Positions 46,722-56,900 of a DNA stretch of 64,000 nucleotides are shown here, piece by piece; positions within the stretch are counted from its first letter, which is position 1; each line of letters starts with the position of its first letter. The position numbers and the translations under genes were made by a program. This DNA comes from Candidatus Sysuiplasma jiujiangense (GTDB lineage Archaea; Thermoplasmatota; Thermoplasmata; Sysuiplasmatales; Sysuiplasmataceae): positions 47,429-111,428 of the forward strand of contig JAHEAD010000005.1 of the NCBI GenBank assembly GCA_019721075.1, given 5' to 3'. Below the pieces are notes generated by a model that did not search any database, was not told where the DNA came from, and saw nothing but the letters and a program-made list of their open reading frames with translations.

Positions 46722-48170
46722 ATGACTCCGAAACTTCGATCTGTCAGTAATTTCAAAAAGATTAAATCCATTGGGCATGATATAAAAACAGTCATTATTC
46801 CTGAGGGGGTGACTGTAATAAAAATATGTGTAAACACTCAAACGCCGCTTGTCAGATTCAAGATATCGGCACCAGATCTCGTCGAGAAGTACGGGAGTCT
46901 GCCGGACGTAATAGATCTGGAGATGCTTGTACAGGGGGAAGATTATGTATATTCGCCCGGCGGCGTTACAGCGATGGTATACCCTCTCCTCAAAGAAATG
47001 AGCTTAAAGGGTCTAATAGAGAATGCAATGTGGGTAGCCCTTTCTCCAGAATCTCCCATCCGGATAATCGGTAATGGCATAACATTCGTTAATATAGACC
47101 TGACAAGAAGCGAATCCGAGAAGTATGTGCGTTTCAAGGACAAGCTCTGGAATGAAATTCATGGAATTGAAAAAATGAACTTTGTTCCTTCAGAATATCT
47201 GTCGTTCAACGTTTACAGCTGGAAGACCGCTGACGTTCTTCTGCAGAATTTTGAGAATTTCGATATCTATTATATTCATGATTTCCAGCAACTGCAAATA
47301 GGTAATTTTGTCGGACCGTTTGCGCCCGCAGTTTTCAGGTGGCATATACCTGCAAATTTCGACAGTGTGTCTGACAGGATTCGAAAATTTGTTATAAGGA
47401 ATATGGAAGCATATGATGCCCTGATTGTCAGCACTAAGAGGGATCTTGAGGCACTCTTTCGTTCTGGCTACCGCGGCATTGCCAATCAGGTCTATCCCTA
47501 TATCGATGAAAAGGAGTGGTTTGAGCCGTCATCCCAGGAGATAAGCGAATTCCTTCAGCTGACGGGCCTAAATGAAGATGACAGGTATTTCCTGGTTGTA
47601 GCAAGAATGGATCCGATCAAGGGACAGGATGTAGCCATACGCGCATTGAAAAAGCTACATGAATCACTGCCTGATGTAAAGCTTCTGCTTATTGGAAACG
47701 GAAGTTTTTCAGGCAGTTCGACTGGTGGTCTTGGTTCATCTAAAGCCAGCAACTGGCGAAAGAATATTATGAAGCTGATATCAGAATTCAACCTGCAGCA
47801 GTCAGTGATACTGGCAGGACATATGCCAGATAAGCTTATGCGTGCCGCCTATGCCCTATGCGACTGTGTCATATTGCCTTCCAAAGCAGAGGGTTTCGGT
47901 CTTGTTACGGTCGAAGCCTGGAGGATGCGTAAGCCGGTGATAGTCAGTACAGGCGCCGGCTCATCCGAGCTCGTAGTGGATGGCATAAACGGTTACACGT
48001 TTCCTTCAGGCGATTATGAGGACCTGGCTGAAAGGATGAGAGATATTATAGTAAAGGGAAACGGCACCGAATTGGGAACTATGGGATACGAAACCGCAAA
48101 ACAGTGCTATGTTGAAAACGCGATCAAAAAACTTGTTCCCATATTTGAAAGAGCGATGTCAGGCTATTGA
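46722..48170 (+). CDS. Family 4 glycosyltransferase (trehalose synthase-like)
   Basis: The 482-residue GT-B enzyme has an N-terminal acceptor domain and a C-terminal nucleotide-sugar domain with VARMDPIKGQDVAIRALKKL, LLLIGNGSFSG, ILAGHMPDKLMRAAYALCD and PSKAEGFGLVTVEAWRMRKPVI (the E-x7-E region). The N-terminal half, with YIHDFQQLQIGNFV and FRWHIPANF, resembles archaeal TreT-type trehalose glycosyltransferases, but the acceptor is not proven. The mRNA is leaderless (GTTAGATAT about 25-33 bases before ATG). Confidence 0.8.
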   Translation: MTPKLRSVSNFKKIKSIGHDIKTVIIPEGVTVIKICVNTQTPLVRFKISAPDLVEKYGSLPDVIDLEMLVQGEDYVYSPGGVTAMVYPLLKEMSLKGLIENAMWVALSPESPIRIIGNGITFVNIDLTRSESEKYVRFKDKLWNEIHGIEKMNFVPSEYLSFNVYSWKTADVLLQNFENFDIYYIHDFQQLQIGNFVGPFAPAVFRWHIPANFDSVSDRIRKFVIRNMEAYDALIVSTKRDLEALFRSGYRGIANQVYPYIDEKEWFEPSSQEISEFLQLTGLNEDDRYFLVVARMDPIKGQDVAIRALKKLHESLPDVKLLLIGNGSFSGSSTGGLGSSKASNWRKNIMKLISEFNLQQSVILAGHMPDKLMRAAYALCDCVILPSKAEGFGLVTVEAWRMRKPVIVSTGAGSSELVVDGINGYTFPSGDYEDLAERMRDIIVKGNGTELGTMGYETAKQCYVENAIKKLVPIFERAMSGY

Positions 48171-48279
48171 AATCTTTTTGCCGTCTTCTGCAGCAGTCAC
48201 TTTTTTAGTATTTCGGCAAGACCGCCGTGCGGGAACCGGCATTGTCTTTCCGTCACGGATGATGGTGAAAGGTGTTGGC

Positions 48280-48987
48280 TCACACCTTTCTGCTTTCAAG
48301 AATTGTTTCAACAAGTTTACTGACCCCTTCCCCTCCGGGGCTGTCTACCGTTAAGTCGGCTCTCTTCCTTATTTCCTCAACAGAATTACTCAAAGCCGTC
48401 TTCAGGAAGGGGGCGCGATACAGTGAAATATCATTTTCCCCGTCACCTACAACAACAGTCCTGTCCGCGTCTATTCCCAGTTTGTTGAGCGCATGCTGCA
48501 GACCGACATCTTTGTCAACATCGGAAGGAAGAACCATTCCGGAATCGATGTTTCTCACCAGTTTTGCAATATCGGACATTTCACTTACGGCTGTTTCTGC
48601 CTCATCCATGTACCCCTTCTGAATGTATGATATCACCTGGCCCATAACGAAATGGACATGTTTTTCTTTCAGTCTGCGTGCAATTTTCTTTCCCAATGTC
48701 TCAGAAAGTTTCTCAACCGATCCGTCTTCAACCACAACAGCCCCGTTCTCTGCAACCATTGCATCGACCCTGCTGAATCGAGAACTCATGTTTAGCATGA
48801 ATGGCAAGCCTCTCCCTGAAACAATAATGATTTTAATCCCTGCCTCTGAAGCCCTGTCTATTGCTCTGATAGTGTCCAGATGCAGATTGAGACCAAGATC
48901 GGTCAATGTCCTGTCATAGTCAGTAGCTATTGCCTCCACATCCGCAAGTCTTCCCTTAATTTCTTCTTTTTTGCTCATTGTGGACAT
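48280..48987 (-). CDS. Phosphoglycolate phosphatase (archaeal HAD, Cof type)
   Basis: The 235-residue HAD enzyme has motif 1 ATDYDRTLTD, motif 2 IIIVSGRG, a lysine in the third motif region and motif 4 VVVGDGENDISL. The cap domain spans about residues 85-160 (type C2). Its size and motifs match the Thermoplasma phosphoglycolate phosphatase group. It removes phosphate from 2-phosphoglycolate or related sugar phosphates. ATG 48987 is preceded by GAGGAAG. It is the third gene of a nitrilase, DUF1028, HAD operon. Confidence 0.82.
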   Translation of the reverse strand: MSTMSKKEEIKGRLADVEAIATDYDRTLTDLGLNLHLDTIRAIDRASEAGIKIIIVSGRGLPFMLNMSSRFSRVDAMVAENGAVVVEDGSVEKLSETLGKKIARRLKEKHVHFVMGQVISYIQKGYMDEAETAVSEMSDIAKLVRNIDSGMVLPSDVDKDVGLQHALNKLGIDADRTVVVGDGENDISLYRAPFLKTALSNSVEEIRKRADLTVDSPGGEGVSKLVETILESRKV

Positions 48988-48990
48988 ATT

Positions 48991-49923
48991 TTACTTCCTC
49001 TTCCTATTATCTTTTGCCATGTATTCCAGCAGTCTGGCTGAAACTCTTCCTCTAGGTGAAGATTTGTTTTCAAAATTGTTAATCGATATATATTCACTGA
49101 ATGCCTTTCTGTATTCGGCACTGGATAACCCGTCTGTTTTGCCGCTGTAGTAACGAAGACGGGAGAGGTGAGATTGAATTTCAGAACGGACCGATGCTGT
49201 CACCCTCACAAAATCCTCAGGACGTTCCCTGGACAGCATTACCAGATCATATAACCTGAATATCCTTTCAAGCTCATTAATCGGCTGTCTGCTGTCATCA
49301 ACCCTGATATCGACGAACCTGTCATTAAATCCCGCATAACCTCCCCCTTTCCTGACTATCAGAAGGGCAGCAGACTGCATTCCCCTTCTGTCACCACCTG
49401 CTTTCTGGGCTGCCTTCAGGCAACCGATCAATTTTTCGGGGAAATTGCTGTCTGAGTTCTGAAACCAGTCGGCCATTGATTCGACTGTTTTGGAACTCAC
49501 GAGAATATTGCCTTGTGCCGCGAAGCTTTCGCCGGAAATTCCGCCTGCCCAGTCGATGCATTTTTTGCCTGTGAATGTGGCGCTTCCTCCATTCCTGTCA
49601 ACTAAACCAACCTGTCTTTCATCCTTCTGTCTGTCATTCGATATTAACTTCTGGAGGACCTTCTCGGCGCTTAAGCCTCTCCTGAACAAATCCAGAGCAC
49701 TCGGTCCATAGGATGTATTGGCGTAAGCCTGGGTTGCAATGGCTCCGGCATCTGAAGAAGCCCATGGAACAACTGAACCCACAGCAATGAATTTAGACTG
49801 GACAGCAACGCCGTATGACCTTGTTTCTCTGTCGAATGCAACTATGGAATAGGTGGAGAGGCGAGGTATTTTTCTCGATTCAGATGTCATCTCCCATTCT
49901 GGCTCTGGTTTCATATCGTTCAA
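48991..49923 (-). CDS. DUF1028 (Ntn-hydrolase-like) protein
   Basis: The 310-residue protein matches DUF1028: TYSIVAFDRETRSYGVAVQSK, VGSVVPWASSDAGAIATQA, YGPSALDLFRRG and GGYAGFNDRFVDIRVDD. Family members look like N-terminal nucleophile hydrolases; their substrate is unknown. The start is TTG 49923, four bases after GGGAGG. It overlaps the nitrilase stop as TTGA. ATG 49935 would run further into the nitrilase, and ATG 49914 is too far from the Shine-Dalgarno sequence. An N-terminal extension of about 25 residues precedes the domain. Confidence 0.78.
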   Translation of the reverse strand: MNDMKPEPEWEMTSESRKIPRLSTYSIVAFDRETRSYGVAVQSKFIAVGSVVPWASSDAGAIATQAYANTSYGPSALDLFRRGLSAEKVLQKLISNDRQKDERQVGLVDRNGGSATFTGKKCIDWAGGISGESFAAQGNILVSSKTVESMADWFQNSDSNFPEKLIGCLKAAQKAGGDRRGMQSAALLIVRKGGGYAGFNDRFVDIRVDDSRQPINELERIFRLYDLVMLSRERPEDFVRVTASVRSEIQSHLSRLRYYSGKTDGLSSAEYRKAFSEYISINNFENKSSPRGRVSARLLEYMAKDNRKRK

Positions 49924-50699
49924 TCTTCCTCCCATGCAAGGGCATCAACAGTCCTGTTTCTGTCAGATAGTCTCTTTTTCCGGTCTGATCTGAACAATGA
50001 TGTGTCCAGAGTGAATATGCCTAGTTTCTCGCATTCGCCGACCGCACTAATCCTCGTGTACAGGATATTCCTGTCCTCTCTTCTTTCCATCTCTACCAGG
50101 GCACTCCGTCCGTCAAAATGTCCGCCATCTTTGAAGTTTGCAAACGCTATTGGCATTCTGTTTTCCAGAACCCTGGCCTGAACGTAAATGTTCCAGGGTT
50201 CGATTCCTTCTTTCTGTATCTTGGACGGCACTGCTAGCATGTCACAATCCGAAAGTGCGAACTTCCTTACAGTTTCCGGGAAGTCGATATCGTAGCATAT
50301 TGCAATGCCAATTCTGGAATTCCTGTAGTCAAAATAGTTGACTTCGTATCCTGGTTTGAATGACTGCGCTTCAGCTTCGAACAAATGAAGTTTTCTCTGC
50401 TTTGCGAGCATCTCGCCGTCTGGACCAAAGGCATAGCACGTTATGAACATCTCTCCGGCGAATGACTCGAAGAGAGCTCCCGTAAGGACGACGGAGCTGT
50501 AGTCCCTGGAAAGAGATGAAATTTCATCCAGAAATTCATGTCTGTCGTCCTTGATTATGTTCTCCTCCTTTATGGGCATCCATTTCTCTGGAAGTACGAG
50601 TAAATCGGTCTCATTTTTCAGTGCATTCTCAATTTCCGGCAGTGCGGCCGCGATCTTTGTCTCGCTTATCTGAAGGAGGCCAATTTTTATTTTGCTCAT
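49920..50699 (-). CDS. Carbon-nitrogen hydrolase (nitrilase superfamily)
   Basis: The 259-residue enzyme has the Glu-Lys-Cys triad: LLVLPEKWMP, KQRKLHLFEAE and IAICYDIDFPE. It hydrolyses an amide or nitrile, and the short form resembles omega-amidases. It heads an operon with DUF1028 and a HAD phosphatase. ATG 50699 is placed five bases after AGGTGA. A four-codon leader ORF (MTTR) ends within that Shine-Dalgarno sequence. Confidence 0.85.
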   Translation of the reverse strand: MSKIKIGLLQISETKIAAALPEIENALKNETDLLVLPEKWMPIKEENIIKDDRHEFLDEISSLSRDYSSVVLTGALFESFAGEMFITCYAFGPDGEMLAKQRKLHLFEAEAQSFKPGYEVNYFDYRNSRIGIAICYDIDFPETVRKFALSDCDMLAVPSKIQKEGIEPWNIYVQARVLENRMPIAFANFKDGGHFDGRSALVEMERREDRNILYTRISAVGECEKLGIFTLDTSLFRSDRKKRLSDRNRTVDALAWEED

Positions 50700-50702
50700 A
50701 TT

Positions 50703-50717
50703 TCACCTTGTTGTCAT
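50703..50717 (-). promoter_or_regulatory. Leader mini-ORF before the nitrilase gene (MTTR)
   Basis: ATG 50717 lies 24-29 bases after ATTTAA. The ORF is ATG ACA ACA AGG TGA, so its stop codon is part of the Shine-Dalgarno sequence AGGTGA that serves ATG 50699. Confidence 0.45.
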
Positions 50718-51480
50718 CCGCGTTATGCAAATGGATGGCATTAAATGTAATCTTATTCAGCGGCTCAGATTTTTCGGGCGATGCCCGTTTGCGCAGATGC
50801 ACAGTGCGTAACCCCCTCCGGCAAACATTGGTTATGCGAAAAACATATGCTGGCGTGCATCTTCAACGGCACGGAATATTTGGTTCGTGTGCATTATCGG
50901 CCGTTTGTGGAAGGTGGTGATGCGCACTGATCGCGTCTGAACTGAACGCACACAGGCTACAATATGTCATGCTCCTGCGAACGGAATGTCCGCTTGGTAT
51001 CCAACGCCATCAGGGGCTAGAATCGGGTATTATGGTACAGAACCGCTGTTGGACCTGTCTGGTCGAGCAAATTCATCCAAGCATGGGATCTGAAAGCGTG
51101 GATGATGTGCAGTCATCGCTCCCAGACGTGGCCCCTGTCCCTGCGGAAATCGATTATGTGCCAGAAGATTGTAGGGCATTCGTCGCTCTTCCGATACAAA
51201 AGCAGTGCAGCGTGCCTGCGGTCGTATTCAAGAAGCTGCGGCACAGTGTCTGAAAGCACCTTTCATCCTTTGTCTATCTGAAATGGCCATAGTTGCTTGG
51301 TTGCGCCACGCAATGTATTACTTGACGCGGGAGGAATGCATTATTCACCTGCGGTGGAGATGTGGCGGATGTATAGGCTCCCGGATGAAAACCGTTCTCA
51401 CAGGTGTAGGCCGCAAGAAATGCGGCGGACCGCGGCAAAAGTGTTATTAATCTTAATGAGTATTAACAACGATTTTATCA
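50718..51480. other. 0.76-kb stretch without a convincing gene
   Basis: A 94-codon plus-strand frame (50969-51253) and shorter overlapping frames exist, but none has a start signal or a recognisable product. The composition looks less coding than its neighbours. TCGGGCGATGCCCG near 50778 is a small hairpin. The end holds the lhr promoter (GAGTATTAAC, about 51457-51466). It may be decayed coding sequence or an unrecognised RNA. Confidence 0.4.
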
Positions 51481-54400
51481 ATGCCAAAAGCATACGAACG
51501 TATAGAAAAACAGTACACAATGGCTGAAGTTCTTTCACTTATGAACCCCCTGATTCAGAGATGGTTCAGCTCAAAATTCTCAGAACTCACTGAACCTCAA
51601 TCCTATGCAGTGCCCCTGATACATTCAAAAGAGAATATAGTGGTCTCGTCTCCGACAGGCTCTGGAAAAACGATGACTGCCTTCCTCTCGATAATCAACG
51701 AACTCCTCAACATACAATCCCAGGGCAAACTTGAGGATAGGGTGTACGCAGTTTATGTGTCGCCACTTCGCGCATTGGCAAACGACATCAACAAGAATCT
51801 GAATCAGCCTCTTCAGGAGCTTACAGCCCTCGCCTCCGAAATGGGAATTGATGCTCCAAAAATCAGGGTTGCAGTCCGTTCTGGAGACACATCCTCATAC
51901 GAGCGGCAGAAGATGGTCAGAAAGCCACCTCATATTTTCATCACAACACCCGAATCACTTGCGCTTACGCTTTCCTCTCCTGTTTTCAGAACCAAATTCA
52001 ACCGTACCGGCTGGGTAGTGCTTGATGAGCTCCATGAAATATGCGACTCGAAACGAGGCGAATTTCTCAGTCTGACTCTTGAAAGACTTGCTGATTACTG
52101 CGAAGATGATTTTGTGAGAATCGGTCTCTCTGCAACCATGGCGCCCATAGTCGAAATGGCTGCATTTCTTGGAGGCACAGACATGGCAGGCAGACCAAGA
52201 CCGGTTAAGATTGTAGAGATAAAAGCCCAAAAATCTCTCGATCTGGGTGTTATCTGTCCGGTCAGGGACCTAAACGCTGTGCAGGCTGACATTGCCAATG
52301 CAAAAATGTATGATGAACTCGTGAATCTGATCGAGAAGCATACGACCACTCTTGTCTTCACAAATACGAGAAGCGCGACTGAATCAGTGGCATATAAGCT
52401 CAAGGAAAGGGGTCTCGTAGGCATTGAAGCCCATCACGGGAGTCTTAGCAAGGTCACCAGAAAAGATGTCGAAGATCAGCTGAAATCAGGACAGCTGAAG
52501 TGTGTCATCAGTTCAACCTCGCTGGAGCTCGGTATTGACATAGGTTCAATAGATCTTGTCTGTCAGATAGGTTCTCCGAAATCCGTCGCCAAAGGCCTGC
52601 AAAGGATAGGGAGGAGCGGTCACTCAATCGGCAGGATGTCCACCGGCAGACTGCTAGTCTTCGATACCGATGATCTGGTTGAGTGCGCTGTGCTTACCCG
52701 CTCAGCGATGCTGAACAGAATAGACAGGGTCGACATACCGGAGAACAGCCTTGATGTGCTGGCACAGACAATAGTCGGCATGTCGCTTGAAAAGAAGTGG
52801 TCCATCGATGATGCCTACGCCCTTGTGAAACGCTCGTATTGTTACAGAAATCTGCCCAAGAAGGATTTCCTTTCGGTGCTCAGGTACCTTGGAAGCAAGG
52901 GTGAGTTTGAGAATGTCTATTCGAAGATATGGCTGGACGAATCGGAAGGTGTGTTCGGGAAGAAAAAAAGCGCCCGGATGATATATTTCCTGAATCTCGG
53001 AACTATAGCGGAAGAATCATCATATGATGTTGTCAGTGAAAGAGGTGTTCCTCTGGGGCAGCTTTCCGACAAATTCGTCGAACGTCTTTCTTCAAAGGAT
53101 ATTTTTGTTCTTGGAGGAAGGAGCTACGAATATATCCGGGCAAGAGGAATGACCGTTCTCGTAAAGGACGCCAAGGGAAGGAAACCGACGGTTCCGTCAT
53201 GGACAGGTGAAATGCTTCCCAGAAGCTTTGATCTTTCAGAAGATGTCGGACGGTTCAGGGCCGAAATGGAAAGTATGCTTGATAAATCCGACACGGAGTT
53301 GATTGAATACATAACGGGAAATTACAGTGTTGACAGCTGGTCGGCGAGGAGCATTATCAATTACCTTAGGGAACAGAAGGCCACTATTCCGGTCATTCCC
53401 ACAAACACGGATCTTGTCATCGAGGGGGTTATTCACAGTGATAGCGGCAAGAGGGCGATAATCTACCATTTTCCATTCGGACGGAGGACGAATGACGCTC
53501 TCGCTAGGGGTTTCGCAAACGCTATTTCACAGAAATATAAGTGCAATACGAGCGTTTCAGTTTCTGACGACAATTTCCTGATTAGTGTTCCAAAGGAGAT
53601 ACCGCTCAGGAACGTTCATTCTCTGCTTCATTCCAGAGATCTGACTGCTGTCCTGCTGTCAAGCCTTAAGGATTCCGAATTATTCAAGCAGAGATTCAGG
53701 CAGGTCGCCGCCAGAAGCTTCATGATACTTCGCAATTATAGGGGCAAGGAACTGTCTGTCTCCAGACAGCAGCTCAGATCAAGCACACTCCTGGACCAGC
53801 TCGGTGAAATAAAGGATTTTCCTGTTGTGAGGGAGACATATAACGAGATCCTCAATGACGTAATGGATATCGAGCATGCTTCCGCCATATTGAGAGACAT
53901 AGAAGAAGGAAAGAGGAACATCCACGTTTTCGGCTATACAGACACCCCATCGCCATTTTCACACAGTATACTCCTTTCTGGAATTGCCGATGTCATACTC
54001 ATGGAAGACAAGAGCTCAATGCTCAGAGAACTGCACAGAAAGGTTCTGTCCCGGGTAATGGGGAAAGATCAGAGGGCGTATGAGTTCGAGAGCGATGTCG
54101 TCGAAAAGTACTTCCAGTCAAAATGGCCACGAATAGATGAAATGGAGCAACTCCCTCAACTGCTGAGAACTGTCGGACCGCTGATTATGCTGAAGGAGCG
54201 GGGTACAAACATACATCTGTTTACTGAAAAATCGCATGATGTCGTAAGAGAATGGGCACTCTCGCTTCTGGAAAAGGGACAGCTGTCAACGATATGGCTT
54301 GACGACATTTACTTCATACCCTCCGACGAAGAGGATGAATTTTCATCACTCTGCAAAAAACGCGATCTGTTGCCTGATGAGAGCTCTGCGACCGAAGTGC

Positions 54401-56862
54401 TCTCAAGCAAAGGTCTCAGTGTCAAAGAATTGTCAAAAAAACTCTCGCTGCCGAATAACGAAATAAACGAGTTGATGCACAGGCTTGAAAGCCTCTTTCT
54501 GGCAAAACGCCTGAAAATGGACAGTCATGACGGCTGGATTTGGATTAGAAACCATCCTTCCCAGGCAGACGTTGAAAGGAGCCTGGAAAAAGTACTGGTA
54601 CGGCAGCTCGAATATTTCGGTCCTCAGACTTCCGAGGAACTATCATACAGGTTCAGGTGCAACGCCATAATACAAAAGGCCGAAGAGCTGGTGTCAGAGG
54701 GACTCGTTTCAAAAGGTTATTTTGTTGCTGAGGAGGTCGAGCAATACATGCTCACGCGGGATTACCTGGCGCTCAGGAACACGGGCATCAAAGTTTACGA
54801 TTTTGCCACGATCCAGAGGTACCTTTTCAGGAAGAGCATGCAGCCACTGCCATCCATAGAAGATTATTTCAGCAAGTTTTGCACCGCGGGAATGATACTC
54901 GACGTGTTTAACCGCGTTCCCACATTCAGCCGTGCCGAGTGGGAGACGCTTAGAAGCCGGGAAAAGATAGTTTCAGGCCGTTTTCTCAAGGGGAGGGTGA
55001 GATACGTACATGAAAACGATGTACCGCTGTTCGTGAGCGCCTATCGTGACGATTCCATTTCTGAGGAAGATATGCTGGTTCTGGAAAAATTCAGGCAGAT
55101 GGGTAAGGCAACTTCTCTTGCCATCATTCAGGAACTGAAGATAAACAGGGAGAGGGGAAGGGAGATCATAGACAGGCTGGACAGGGGGCTCTGGCTCAAG
55201 AGGGTATTTGTCGAGGGAGAAGAATGGAGTGGAAGAAATGTTTACTCATATCTGGAGTGCAATACGACAGTCGCGGATGCCAGACAAAAAATTGTCGAAC
55301 GGATAATAAGAGGGCAGGGTCCTATCAGAGCAGGCGAAATCAGGTCACAGACTGGATTCTGGGAAATGGACATTGATGGCGCCGCAGAAAAGGCGGGCGC
55401 CATAAGGATAGTCGTCGGAGATGCTTCAAATCAGATGTACGTGATGCCTGAGGAACTTGGCCTGATAGAAGAGGCCGGACCGATGGAAGAGCACGGTTAT
55501 ATTCTTTCGATGCTCGACCCGTATGTACAGCCTCTCTGGGCCGAGGTCGCATCCAAGTACGGCGAAGGATGGTTCTACCCTATAGTCAACAGGGGGAGAG
55601 TCGCAGGAATGGCCGAAATATGGGTTATGGCAAGCTGCGTTGAGGTAAGGCAGCTAAACATGTCTTCGGAAGGAGAAGTCCCTTCGGCGGTATCGGCACT
55701 GACCCGTTTGAATAAACTGTATTCCCAATTCGGCCTGGATGTCCTCCGAATAAGGGAATTCAATTCAGAACCCATCGAAGAGCTGGATGTAAACCTATCC
55801 GAGCTGTTTACGGGTTCGAATTTTAAGAAGGTTAACGAAATGCTTGTCCTCGGAAACATTACAGATCAGTCATTCGACAGAAAGAGGATCATTTCTTTCA
55901 CACTTCAGAGACAGCATATCGAGCAGCAGTTTTCTGAAATAAGCGAAGCTATCGGCTTTCTGATGGGTTTGAGAAGCAACTATGAGGCAGTGCTAAGGAT
56001 AAAGAGAATTCTCTCTCTTGAGTACGAACTCAGGGACAAGCGACTGTTGTTTGCCGAGATAATGCCTGAGCACTCGGCCTATACGAACCAGCACTGGGCG
56101 TCCGTATGCAGAGCAGCGAAGGCAAAGAAACTTAGCAAGGTGGAAAATCATGTGCTTGATATAATCAAGGAATTTGGCCCTGCAGGCAAAAAACAGGTAA
56201 TGCAGTACTCGAACATGTCAAAGAGTTCAACGCAGGTGGCCATCAGAACGCTTTTCAGGAAGTCGATGATTGCGCTTGACGGAAACAGGCAGTATGTGGC
56301 AATACCGGAGAACAACATGACCCGCACTGAAAGCCTCAGATGCATTATGGAACAGCTGTTCAGACAGTTTGGCGCCTTGACTGCAGAGCAGCTTTCGAGA
56401 ATGGTAAAATCGGAACTGAACATGAAACAGCTGCGTGACATGCTTTTCCAGATGGAATCAGAGGGAAAACTCATCAAAGGTTACCTGGAGAAGGGAAGCG
56501 ACTCCCTGTACTGGATTCTCGCTGAAGATCTGAAACAGCTGAGAAGAGCCCGTTTCTCAAGACGCTTCATCTCGACAATGGACGACAGGCTCTCTCTGCT
56601 CTTTGCCGATGATTCGAAAAGAATGTTCGGGCTGACCTCCGCGAATCTAGTATTCGCTGGTCCGGAACTTGTGGGCGCATTCAAGGGTCGCATAAAGGAA
56701 AACGAGGTCAAAGTCGACAAATTTGAGGGAAGACCGGAGATTAAGGAACTCATGCTGGATCTCGCTTCAGAAATGGGTGTTGTGGTAAAGAGGAAAGGTA
56801 CGCCCAGGGAGGAGGAATGGGACGTTGTGGGTTTCTACGAAAGAACGCATCCGGGCCGGTAA
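51481..56862 (+). CDS. lhr: Very long Lhr-type superfamily 2 helicase
   Basis: The 1793-residue protein begins with an Lhr-core helicase: Q-like TEPQSYAV, Walker A SPTGSGKT (57-64), DELH (182-185), GLSATM and motif VI QRIGRSGHS (about 373-381). The Lhr winged-helix and core-specific domains follow to about 900. The remaining 900 residues hold several winged-helix-like segments. One region has GRVRYVHENDVPLFVSAY and then LDPYVQPLWAEVASKYGEGW with NRGRVAGMAEIWV, resembling the HTH_42/AlkZ-like C-terminal domain of bacterial full-length Lhr. Archaeal Lhr proteins are usually about half this length. It unwinds DNA or DNA:RNA hybrids, probably in repair. The mRNA is leaderless. Confidence 0.88.
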   Translation: MPKAYERIEKQYTMAEVLSLMNPLIQRWFSSKFSELTEPQSYAVPLIHSKENIVVSSPTGSGKTMTAFLSIINELLNIQSQGKLEDRVYAVYVSPLRALANDINKNLNQPLQELTALASEMGIDAPKIRVAVRSGDTSSYERQKMVRKPPHIFITTPESLALTLSSPVFRTKFNRTGWVVLDELHEICDSKRGEFLSLTLERLADYCEDDFVRIGLSATMAPIVEMAAFLGGTDMAGRPRPVKIVEIKAQKSLDLGVICPVRDLNAVQADIANAKMYDELVNLIEKHTTTLVFTNTRSATESVAYKLKERGLVGIEAHHGSLSKVTRKDVEDQLKSGQLKCVISSTSLELGIDIGSIDLVCQIGSPKSVAKGLQRIGRSGHSIGRMSTGRLLVFDTDDLVECAVLTRSAMLNRIDRVDIPENSLDVLAQTIVGMSLEKKWSIDDAYALVKRSYCYRNLPKKDFLSVLRYLGSKGEFENVYSKIWLDESEGVFGKKKSARMIYFLNLGTIAEESSYDVVSERGVPLGQLSDKFVERLSSKDIFVLGGRSYEYIRARGMTVLVKDAKGRKPTVPSWTGEMLPRSFDLSEDVGRFRAEMESMLDKSDTELIEYITGNYSVDSWSARSIINYLREQKATIPVIPTNTDLVIEGVIHSDSGKRAIIYHFPFGRRTNDALARGFANAISQKYKCNTSVSVSDDNFLISVPKEIPLRNVHSLLHSRDLTAVLLSSLKDSELFKQRFRQVAARSFMILRNYRGKELSVSRQQLRSSTLLDQLGEIKDFPVVRETYNEILNDVMDIEHASAILRDIEEGKRNIHVFGYTDTPSPFSHSILLSGIADVILMEDKSSMLRELHRKVLSRVMGKDQRAYEFESDVVEKYFQSKWPRIDEMEQLPQLLRTVGPLIMLKERGTNIHLFTEKSHDVVREWALSLLEKGQLSTIWLDDIYFIPSDEEDEFSSLCKKRDLLPDESSATEVLSSKGLSVKELSKKLSLPNNEINELMHRLESLFLAKRLKMDSHDGWIWIRNHPSQADVERSLEKVLVRQLEYFGPQTSEELSYRFRCNAIIQKAEELVSEGLVSKGYFVAEEVEQYMLTRDYLALRNTGIKVYDFATIQRYLFRKSMQPLPSIEDYFSKFCTAGMILDVFNRVPTFSRAEWETLRSREKIVSGRFLKGRVRYVHENDVPLFVSAYRDDSISEEDMLVLEKFRQMGKATSLAIIQELKINRERGREIIDRLDRGLWLKRVFVEGEEWSGRNVYSYLECNTTVADARQKIVERIIRGQGPIRAGEIRSQTGFWEMDIDGAAEKAGAIRIVVGDASNQMYVMPEELGLIEEAGPMEEHGYILSMLDPYVQPLWAEVASKYGEGWFYPIVNRGRVAGMAEIWVMASCVEVRQLNMSSEGEVPSAVSALTRLNKLYSQFGLDVLRIREFNSEPIEELDVNLSELFTGSNFKKVNEMLVLGNITDQSFDRKRIISFTLQRQHIEQQFSEISEAIGFLMGLRSNYEAVLRIKRILSLEYELRDKRLLFAEIMPEHSAYTNQHWASVCRAAKAKKLSKVENHVLDIIKEFGPAGKKQVMQYSNMSKSSTQVAIRTLFRKSMIALDGNRQYVAIPENNMTRTESLRCIMEQLFRQFGALTAEQLSRMVKSELNMKQLRDMLFQMESEGKLIKGYLEKGSDSLYWILAEDLKQLRRARFSRRFISTMDDRLSLLFADDSKRMFGLTSANLVFAGPELVGAFKGRIKENEVKVDKFEGRPEIKELMLDLASEMGVVVKRKGTPREEEWDVVGFYERTHPGR

Positions 56863-56900
56863 TTCCACAAAATCCGATGAACAACTATTTGTTATAGCTA

